From: Chrysochromulina parva
Taxonomy: Eukaryota > Haptophyta > Prymnesiales > Chrysochromulinaceae
DNA: 13,011 nt
NCBI GenBank assembly: GCA_002887195.1
Contig: PJAB01001657.1
Span: 1-13,011 of the forward strand
Direction: 5' to 3'
Shown here: one piece after another, positions 7,154 to 13,011 of the stretch
Numbering within the stretch: the first letter of the stretch is position 1
How the letters are laid out: every line of letters begins with the position of its first letter
Translations under genes and position numbers: made by a program
The notes under the pieces: model-generated
Told to the model about the DNA's origin: nothing
Database searches by the model: none
What the model saw: only the letters and a program-made list of their open reading frames with translations

Positions 7154-7477
7154 ACGATGCGTGCAGCCCCTCGGCAATGGCCAAGGCGTCCAGCTTCCTT
7201 GATGATTGGGCATGCCGACGTGCGACGATCAGTCAAGGTCAGAGAGGTCAAGCGAGTGCGGTTTGCGCGCGTCGAACTTTGAAACTTATTCCGTGGGGCC
7301 AACTAATCATTACCAATTGTACTCGTTACTGTACAACGGAGAGGCATACATCCGCACAGTATCGAAGTCTGAGGTAGGAAAATCGCGAAGTTCGTCTCTA
7401 CCAAAACCGCGGCCCCGCGGATAATATCTTCATAAGTGTGTGTCCCGGCTCCCCCCCGGTGTCTTTTTACCGTAAAG
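7154..7477. other. Intergenic region upstream of carboxylesterase
   Basis: No gene is recognised here. Just before the esterase ATG, a pyrimidine-rich run (7450-7469, including cggctccccccc and gtctttttacc) ends in taaag at 7477. This could be a splice acceptor, so an upstream exon with a signal peptide may lie in or before this region. I could not find a convincing one. Confidence 0.35.
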
Positions 7478-9631
7478 ATGGGACTTGACAAGCTGCACAC
7501 CGTCGCGGCGACCACGATCGCGAGCTGTTCATCGCATGCCACGCGGGGGGAGTGCGTGCTCTTCCGCGAGCAGCACTTATGCGTGTGGGACGAGCCCTCG
7601 ACCACCTGCGTCGACCTCATGCGTTGCGAGGATCGAGATGCCTCTGTGTGCGAAACGGAGTTGACAACGGGTGAATTGTGGGACCACTCGACCAATATGT
7701 GCTTCTACGACACCTCGCGGAAGGCGTGCCGTTGGTCGGATGAGTGCTTCTTGCGGGCCACCGACGATTCGTGCAGCTCTGCTGGCTGTGCTTGGGTGCA
7801 AAGCTGCACGCCCGAGGACTTTCGCGCTCAGCCCGGGCCCAATGTGTGCACCAATGTTTGCACGGTGCCGTCGGCGAGCACGCCACCTCGACGGGTCTCC
7901 CGCACCGAGAGGTCAGCGGTGGTTGAGAGTGATGCGACAACACGCTCGCTGGCTGCGCCCGCTGCGGGTCCGATCATTCAGACAACGGGAGGAGTGTTGC
8001 AAGGCATCACATCCGACGGCGTGGACACGTTCCTGGGCGTGCCGTTCGCCGAAGCGCCTGTGGGTGATCTGCGCTTCGCGCCGCCCTCGCCCCTTACATG
8101 GACCGGGACCTACGCCGCAACGGCCAACGGCCCCTCTTGTGCTGCGGCTATGGGCTCATATGCGGGGTTGGCGGGGGAGTGCCAGGGCTACACACGCGCG
8201 GGCCAGGCGGGGAGCGAGGCATGCCGCGGCTACTCTGAGGACTGCCTGAACCTGAACGTGTACGCGCCCTCCTCCTCCTCCTCCTCCTCCACCTCCTCCG
8301 GTACCGGTAGCTCTCCTCAACGGCCGCATGCAAAGCGCGCAGTGATGGTATGGATCCACGGAGGCTGTTTCGTCTCCGGCTCTGCGGCGGGGTACAATGG
8401 CACGCAGCTCGCCAAGACGCACGGCGTGGTGGTGGTGGTGATCCAGTACCGTCTGGGCGTCTTCGGCTTTCTGGGCGGCGAGGAGTTGCGCGAGCGTGAT
8501 CCGGAGGGCTCGACAGGCAACTGGGGCCTCCTCGATAACGTCGCCGCTCTCAAATGGGTCCACTCCAACATCGCTGCCTTTGGCGGTGACCCGGACAATG
8601 TGATGATCTTCGGCGAGTCGAGTGGGGCGGGCTCGGTCTCGCAGTTGCTTGGGATCGAGGCGGCGTGGCCGTACTTCCACAAAGCCGTCATGGAGAGCGG
8701 CACGGCCGCCTTTTGGACGTATCTTCCACTCGAGAATGCGCAGCAGAGCTACACCGCCGTGCTGGCCAGCACAGGCTGCGCCTCCGCTCTCAACAAGGTG
8801 GACTGCCTGCTGGGCGCGGGATCGAATGGCTTCACGTCGGCGGTGACGAGCGTGCCGTGCCGCGACGGCTGCACCTGGGCACCTACAATCGACGGCGTCC
8901 TCATCCCTGATAAGACGCTCAGCCTGGGCCAGCAAGGCTACTTACGACCCAACACGCCGATGATCTCGGGCTTCAATCTCAACGACGGCGCCATGTTCGT
9001 GCCCGGCTACCCGGCCGTCCTCAAGACGATGAGCGCGGCCGGCCTCCAAACGTACTTTTCGGACCGCTTTGGCGAGGAGCGTGTGGCCGAGCTCGCGACC
9101 ACGTTCCCAGTCCCCGGCGCATGGCCCGGCAGCGCCGACCTCTCGCCCTACTGCTATTCCGCGCAGCAGTGCGAGACCGACTTTAGCTACGCATGCACGG
9201 CGCTCTGGCTCACGGCCGCGGAGGCGGCGGGACAGGCTACGTACGTTTACCTGTTTTCGGAGCCGACAACGGGCGACCTCGCACTGCACGGCGACGAGAT
9301 CAAATATGTCTTCGGTACGTTGAAAGAACCATCGGCCTCGCAGACCGCAGTGTCCGAGGCGATGATGACCTACTGGACCAACTTCGCCAAGACGGGCAAC
9401 CCGAATGACGAGGGGGGCGCGGCCGGCAGCAGCAGCCGCCGTGCGCCGCCGCTCGAGTGGCCCGTGTGGGACGCAAAGTCGGCCGCTGTGCTCAACATCA
9501 CCTCATCGCCCATCGTCCGTTCGGTGCCAGTGGCATCGTATGTGGGCTGCCCCTTCTTCCAGCAGCACTGGGCTTTCTATTCGGGCTGCCTGCCGCCACC
9601 TGGTCGAGCCGTTGAAAAGATGGCGGTCTAA
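7478..9631 (+). CDS. Type-B carboxylesterase with Cys-rich N-terminal region
   Basis: The 717-residue product has two parts. Residues 17-128 hold 14 cysteines, with two modules of the same spacing (C35-x-W-D-x6-C44-x5-C50 and C75-x-Y-D-x6-C84-x5-C90). From about 166 it is a carboxylesterase/cholinesterase-fold hydrolase: GVPFAEAPVGDLRF (187-200), EDCLNLNVYAP (254-264, the second family signature), WIHGGCFVSGSA (292-303, oxyanion hole), GESSGAG (379-385) with nucleophile Ser381, GFNLNDG (498-504) with Asp503 at the acid position, and LHGDEIKYVFG (603-613) with His604. The family hydrolyses carboxylic esters; the substrate is unknown. Many cysteines imply an oxidising place (secreted, lumenal or cell surface), yet no clear signal peptide follows ATG 7478, so a first exon may be missing. 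Eight serines at 265-272 come from a TCC microsatellite. The in-frame stop upstream is at 7433-7435. Confidence 0.87.
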   Translation: MGLDKLHTVAATTIASCSSHATRGECVLFREQHLCVWDEPSTTCVDLMRCEDRDASVCETELTTGELWDHSTNMCFYDTSRKACRWSDECFLRATDDSCSSAGCAWVQSCTPEDFRAQPGPNVCTNVCTVPSASTPPRRVSRTERSAVVESDATTRSLAAPAAGPIIQTTGGVLQGITSDGVDTFLGVPFAEAPVGDLRFAPPSPLTWTGTYAATANGPSCAAAMGSYAGLAGECQGYTRAGQAGSEACRGYSEDCLNLNVYAPSSSSSSSTSSGTGSSPQRPHAKRAVMVWIHGGCFVSGSAAGYNGTQLAKTHGVVVVVIQYRLGVFGFLGGEELRERDPEGSTGNWGLLDNVAALKWVHSNIAAFGGDPDNVMIFGESSGAGSVSQLLGIEAAWPYFHKAVMESGTAAFWTYLPLENAQQSYTAVLASTGCASALNKVDCLLGAGSNGFTSAVTSVPCRDGCTWAPTIDGVLIPDKTLSLGQQGYLRPNTPMISGFNLNDGAMFVPGYPAVLKTMSAAGLQTYFSDRFGEERVAELATTFPVPGAWPGSADLSPYCYSAQQCETDFSYACTALWLTAAEAAGQATYVYLFSEPTTGDLALHGDEIKYVFGTLKEPSASQTAVSEAMMTYWTNFAKTGNPNDEGGAAGSSSRRAPPLEWPVWDAKSAAVLNITSSPIVRSVPVASYVGCPFFQQHWAFYSGCLPPPGRAVEKMAV
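8269..8299 (+). repeat. TCC microsatellite inside the esterase gene
   Basis: About ten TCC-type triplets with one change (acc) encode a run of eight serines and the next few residues. The run sits between EDCLNLNVYAP and the strand leading to the oxyanion hole, a surface loop in this fold that can tolerate length change. Confidence 0.85.
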
Positions 9632-10047
9632 GAATCGCGGCATGATGCGTGGTCGGGAGAGAGTGCAAGTCCTGAAGTCCATACAAGTGCTGCTGAGACC
9701 ATGCTCGATGCTCTGCATCCAAGATCATCACAGTGCGCGCGCGATATCAGCCCTCAGGCAGACGGCCAGACGCAGTGCCATGCACAGAGAGAGTGTGGAG
9801 AACTGTGATGTCCTTGTGTCAGACCCCAAGCGAACTTCGGTAAGTTGCGCACGCGGTCTCTGCGTGTCAATGGTCCGGTGTCTCCACAGGGTGTCGATTT
9901 ATGTATTTTCCCCCAACTGCCCCCTTGAATTATATACCTTCGTTGAGAACTTGAATCATCTCGAGGGCAAATGAGGGGGAGTGTGAACGTTAACACGACA
10001 GTTCGTCAACGGTGAAACGTGCGAGCAGTCTCCCGCGAAAAAACTTC
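9632..10047. other. Intergenic region upstream of the Zalpha/J-domain gene
   Basis: About 415 bp that should hold the esterase 3' region and the promoter and leader of the next gene. A consensus donor GTAAGT at 9840-9845 is followed by tctccacag ending at 9889, a possible 50-nt intron in an untranslated leader. A TATATA lies at 9931-9936. A short upstream frame runs from ATG 9971 to TGA 10013-10015 (14 codons), ahead of the main ATG at 10048. The frame of the main gene is closed upstream by a TAA at 9991-9993. Confidence 0.4.
9931..9936 (+). promoter_or_regulatory. TATA-like element
   Basis: TATATA in the context gaattatatacc, 112 bp upstream of the ATG at 10048, in an otherwise GC-rich region. 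If it is used, transcription would start near 9960, just before the small upstream frame at 9971. Confidence 0.3.
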
Positions 10048-12732
10048 ATGCCGCCGCCGCTCGCCACGGTCATCGAAGCACTCGTCGAGGAGCTCACGTA
10101 CTCGCCGTCGACGCCGCTCGACAAGCTCGCGCTCCTGGAGCGTATCAACGCCAAACTCGAGACGCAGGTCAACGTCAAGGAAGTTAACAAGGCCCTCTAT
10201 TACATGAAGGACGAGGGCATTGTCAAGAACGGGGTGGAGATGCACGGCGCGATGCCCACGTGGCTCATCGGCAGCGCAGCCGACCCGTCGGCTGTCGCGA
10301 TGCCCGCCGCAGCGACCCCGGCCTCCGCTGCCGCCTCCGGAGTCCCTGCCGTCGCCGCTGTCGCTGCCGCCGACTCAGACGAGGAGGAGAATCGGCCCCT
10401 TGCGAATCGCATAAATGCGCCGGCTGCCAAGCCTGTCGCCGCCGATGTGGAGGACGATGAAGAGGATCGGCCACTCGGCGAGCGGCTCAAGCGCAAGCGG
10501 GTGCGCGAGACAGGCGTGGTCGCAGAGGCGGATGACGACGACGACGACGACCACGAGCAGCTCAAGGCGGTTGCCGTAGCGATCGCGCACGCGGTGCTCG
10601 CCGCGGGCAAGGCGGGCGACCACGAGACCGTGCTCTCGGCGCTCGGCATCGCCGTGAAGTACGACTCCCCGTACGCCTCGCAGCGCAAGGCGTACCTGGG
10701 CCTCGCGCGCCTCATCCACCCAGACAAGCTGGGCGACGCCTTCCCGGGCGCAAAGTCCGCCTTCCAGTACCTAGTGAAGGCGTACGAGGCGCTCACGGCG
10801 CCAGAGATCGCCGACCCGAGGGCGGCGGGCAAGGGCGGCAGGGGCTCGAAGAAGGCCGCCGCCGCTGCGCCCAAGCTCGCGCGCTCCAATGAGAACTGCT
10901 TCCGAACGCGTGTACGCTGCCCGAAGTGCTCCGCCGTGTGGGGAACTGCGGACTCTGGGCTCCAGCCTTACGAGTACTCGTTCCTAATGCAGGGGCTCAA
11001 GAGCTACGTGTGCTGCGGCTGCCTCTTCTCATTTGGGTGCATGTCCGCCGTGCACGAGTGCCCGTACTGCCATGTGGAGAACGGCTACCATCCGGACGAG
11101 TACCACTCACAGAAGTTGTGCCACAACTGCGACGGCGTCTTCGGCTTCAAACTCTACCCTACCGGGCCGCAAATCGAGGCCCGACTGCGCGCAGAGGTGC
11201 TCGAGCGCCAGCAGCAGCGTGCGCAGCAGCGCTCGCAGCACGCCGCACGCGAGGCCAAGGCGTCGGTGGCTGCGGCGAAGGGCCCCACGCTGAGCGAGGC
11301 GCAGCAGGCCGCACGGCAGGAGCACCTGTTTTGTCTGGGGCTGATTGACGAGTGCCCTCGTTGTGGATGCATGCATGACTTCAAGGGCGTTGCCGCGGGC
11401 TCTGGCACGGCGGCGCCCAAGCGGCGCAAGGGCGGCGCGCTGGGCGAGCGCAGCGGCGCGTGCGTCGTGGTCGACGACGACGGCGCGGCAGAGGAAGAGG
11501 ATGAGGAGGCGGAGCAGCAGCCGCAGCGCGGCGGGCGGGGCAGTGCGGCGGCGGAGAAGGCGGAGAGCCGCGCGCGCCGCCAGCACCTTCGCGAGTGCAC
11601 CGATCGCAGCGCGCACGCGCGCCACTATAAGCAGGGGCTGCGTTGCGAGAAGGCCAAGCTCGACCGGGTGGCCAAGGCGGCTGCGGATGACGAGGTGATG
11701 AACGCCGCAGCATGGATGAAACTCGGAGGGACAGCGGAGACGGCGTGGCTGCTCACGGACGCAAATGTGAAGAAGCAGTGCGAGCAGCTCGGCGTCGTCG
11801 TGCAGGCGGAGGGCGTCGTGATGCGTGAGGCACAGCTGGCGTCCCTCGCTCGAAAGCTCCGTGAAGACGGCGGCGGCGGCGGCAACGCGATGCTGACTGA
11901 CGAGAGCGCTCCCGCCAATCTGCACGCCCTCTCTCGCGCGCAGCTGCGCGACGTGTGTGCGGCGCACGGGCTTGTGCCACCCGTACATGCAAGCACCGAC
12001 GAGCTGATCGCACTGCTCGAGGGCCGATCGGAGGCTCTGATGCGCCTCGAGGGCGGCGGGCTCGACGGCGGAAGGGCGCAGCTGCGCCACGATGGCGACG
12101 ACGCCCACGCGGACGAGGACGAGGACGAGGACGGCGACGACTCGGCGTACGTGCCTGAGGAGGAGGAGGAGGAGGAGGAGGAGGAAGAGGCCGACCACGG
12201 CCCCGACGGGGATAGTGCGGTGGCGAGCGCGGTGGCGGAGCCGAAGGATGACGCCCTCCTCGCGCCCGCGTCTGAGGAGTCGTCGGCCGGGCCCTCGGAG
12301 CAGCTGCAGGCTGAGGACGACCGTGCATACAAGCAACGGCTCAAGGAAGAGGCAGCGGAGCTGAAGCGAGCCAAGAAGGCCGCGGAGGCGTCGGCCGGGC
12401 CCTCGGAGCAGCTGCAGGCTGAGGACGACCGTGCATACAAGCAACGTCTCAAGGAAGAGGCAGCCGAGCTGAAGCGAGCCAAGAAGGCCGCGGAGGCGTC
12501 GGCCGGGCCCTCGGAGCAGCTGCAGGCTGAGGACGACCGTGCATACAAGCAACGGCTCAAGGAAGAGGCAGCGGAGCTGAAGCGAGCCAAGAAGGCCGCG
12601 GAGGCGTCGGCGGGCCCCTCGGAGCAGCTGCAGGCTGAGGACGACCGTGCATACAAGCAACGGCTCAAGGAAGAGGCAGCGGAGCTGAACCTGAAGCGAG
12701 CCAAGAAGGCCGCCCAGATGGCGGCTAATTAG
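10048..12732 (+). CDS. Zalpha-like winged helix + J domain + zinc ribbons + SAP protein
   Basis: 894 residues from the first in-frame ATG. Residues 5-75 resemble a Zalpha domain (Z-DNA/Z-RNA binding, as in ADAR1): KEVNKALYYMKDEGIVKN followed by GAMPTWLIG, with Asn47, Tyr51, Pro70 and Trp72 at the spacing of the key contacts. Next come two acidic RPLxxR[LI] motifs (111-122, 137-147) with a basic LKRKRVRE, a likely nuclear signal, and an aspartate run. Residues 173-252 are a J domain, LARLIHPDKLG with HPD at 224-226, which would stimulate an Hsp70. Four CxxC pairs (291/294, 322/325, 338/341, 358/361) suggest two zinc ribbons; CPRC (436-439) and HLREC (513-517) may form another finger. A SAP-like DNA-binding helix pair lies at 625-657 (LHALSRAQLRDVCAAHGL). 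An acidic run and four 36-residue repeats, probably coiled coil, end the protein. Its role is probably nuclear; the exact function is unknown. A GTG at 10012 extends the frame but is not a likely eukaryotic start. Confidence 0.85.
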   Translation: MPPPLATVIEALVEELTYSPSTPLDKLALLERINAKLETQVNVKEVNKALYYMKDEGIVKNGVEMHGAMPTWLIGSAADPSAVAMPAAATPASAAASGVPAVAAVAAADSDEEENRPLANRINAPAAKPVAADVEDDEEDRPLGERLKRKRVRETGVVAEADDDDDDDHEQLKAVAVAIAHAVLAAGKAGDHETVLSALGIAVKYDSPYASQRKAYLGLARLIHPDKLGDAFPGAKSAFQYLVKAYEALTAPEIADPRAAGKGGRGSKKAAAAAPKLARSNENCFRTRVRCPKCSAVWGTADSGLQPYEYSFLMQGLKSYVCCGCLFSFGCMSAVHECPYCHVENGYHPDEYHSQKLCHNCDGVFGFKLYPTGPQIEARLRAEVLERQQQRAQQRSQHAAREAKASVAAAKGPTLSEAQQAARQEHLFCLGLIDECPRCGCMHDFKGVAAGSGTAAPKRRKGGALGERSGACVVVDDDGAAEEEDEEAEQQPQRGGRGSAAAEKAESRARRQHLRECTDRSAHARHYKQGLRCEKAKLDRVAKAAADDEVMNAAAWMKLGGTAETAWLLTDANVKKQCEQLGVVVQAEGVVMREAQLASLARKLREDGGGGGNAMLTDESAPANLHALSRAQLRDVCAAHGLVPPVHASTDELIALLEGRSEALMRLEGGGLDGGRAQLRHDGDDAHADEDEDEDGDDSAYVPEEEEEEEEEEEADHGPDGDSAVASAVAEPKDDALLAPASEESSAGPSEQLQAEDDRAYKQRLKEEAAELKRAKKAAEASAGPSEQLQAEDDRAYKQRLKEEAAELKRAKKAAEASAGPSEQLQAEDDRAYKQRLKEEAAELKRAKKAAEASAGPSEQLQAEDDRAYKQRLKEEAAELNLKRAKKAAQMAAN
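12157..12189 (+). repeat. GAG microsatellite encoding eleven glutamates
   Basis: Eleven Glu codons, ten GAG and one GAA, form the centre of an acidic stretch that also includes the GAC/GAG run from 12112. Such acidic tracts are common in chromatin and histone-binding proteins; here it separates the SAP-like region from the tandem repeats. Confidence 0.9.
12283..12720 (+). repeat. Four tandem 108-bp coding repeats
   Basis: Units begin at 12283, 12391, 12499 and 12607, each 108 bp (36 residues) and nearly identical at the base level; for example, the second unit has cgtctc where others have cggctc. The fourth carries a six-base insertion (Asn-Leu) and a diverged end. Each unit encodes SAGPSEQLQAEDDRAYKQRL and then a charged Lys/Glu/Ala-rich helix ending RAKKAAEA, probably a coiled coil. 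The period is exactly 36 codons, so frame is kept when copy number changes. Confidence 0.95.
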
Positions 12733-13011
12733 ACAGCGGGTGCGTGGCCGAAAACTTGGTCCGGCGTGCTTTTCTGCGGAAAGTCTTCCCGAGCAGCAGC
12801 ATTCTAGCACCTCATTCTAGCACTATTCACACTGCCTGCTAGTGCTTCACGCTCCCGAGGCTTCTCATAAATGTTGGGCTTTACTCGGTCCGACCGTTCC
12901 CCTCAGAGGATCGGCAGCCGATCGGGGACTTGACCTCGAAGCCCCGCCCCAACTCCGAACCTGCCCTTTCTTTTTCTTTTTTGTGCCAACTGGGCACCAT
13001 CGGCGAGGGAC
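12733..13011. other. 3' flanking region with small repeats
   Basis: No gene is recognised. Two copies of cattctagcac lie at 12800-12810 and 12813-12823 (13-bp period). A perfect 7-bp inverted repeat around one base, gatcggcagccgatc, lies at 12909-12923. A pyrimidine run at 12965-12981 is followed by a 5-bp hairpin gtgccaactgggcac (12983-12997). The last bases could belong to the edge of another gene, but this cannot be decided here. Confidence 0.45.

Noticed and set aside
6692..7213. Minus-strand 173-codon frame across the hypothetical gene
   Set aside because: Arg/Pro/Ser/Ala make-up without recognisable structure; the plus-strand spliced model has better codon use and splice signals. Kept as an alternative only.
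8156..8935. Minus-strand 259-codon frame opposite the esterase
   Set aside because: Contains poly-Gly and poly-His runs that mirror the TCC microsatellite and GTG runs of the sense strand; no family pattern.
11107..12810. Long minus-strand open frames opposite the Zalpha/J gene (567 and 359 codons)
   Set aside because: They are antisense shadows of a GC-rich coding strand. Their products are low-complexity Leu/Arg or Ser runs produced by the Glu, Lys and Ala codons of the real gene, and the repeats appear in them too.
12733..13011. tRNA gene in the right flank
   Set aside because: Some short hairpins exist, but no T-loop GGTTCRANYCC pattern or anticodon arm was found on either strand.

Overview
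The window looks like nuclear DNA of a unicellular eukaryote, most likely a GC-rich, intron-poor alga with a secondary plastid; haptophyte-like is my best guess. Reasons: the genes belong to eukaryotic families or architectures (Trm11, WW, a J protein with SAP and zinc-ribbon parts, and a ROMO1/Mgr2-like peptide). They lie on both strands with no operon logic. Plausible GT-AG introns can be seen, and the bestrophin carries a hydrophobic leader followed by a long extension, as expected for a plastid reached through the ER. The organism is inferred, not shown. No rRNA, tRNA, CRISPR array, complete transposon or viral gene was recognised.

Layout, left to right. At 1-95 (minus) is the start of a WW-domain gene that runs off the edge. 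At 425-1267 (plus) is a METTL24/FkbM-like methyltransferase in DNA of clearly lower GC. At 1975-2154 (plus) is a 59-residue membrane protein resembling ROMO1/Mgr2. It begins inside a 45-bp exact direct repeat whose other copy holds the candidate start of the methyltransferase. At 2232-3833 (plus) is a Trm11-type tRNA m2G10 methyltransferase whose open frame reaches back to an ATG overlapping the stop of the small gene. At 4451-5938 (minus) is a bestrophin-family anion channel, convergent with Trm11. At 6703-7153 (plus) is a hypothetical gene with a predicted 76-nt intron. At 7478-9631 (plus) is a type-B carboxylesterase with a cysteine-rich N-terminal region. At 10048-12732 (plus) is a long nuclear-type protein that combines a Zalpha-like winged helix, a J domain, zinc ribbons, a SAP domain, an acidic tract and four 36-residue tandem repeats.

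The genes do not form a pathway. Two act on nucleic acids by sequence (Trm11 on tRNA; the Zalpha/J/SAP protein probably on chromatin or Z-form nucleic acid), one is an organellar channel, one is probably a secreted or lumenal hydrolase, and the small protein is probably mitochondrial.

The most interesting items are: (1) the Zalpha-like domain joined to a J domain and a SAP domain in one protein; (2) a very small ROMO1/Mgr2-like gene hidden in an alternative frame, with a TAATG stop/start overlap into the Trm11 frame; (3) the 45-bp repeat that gives the same leader and first six codons to two unrelated genes.
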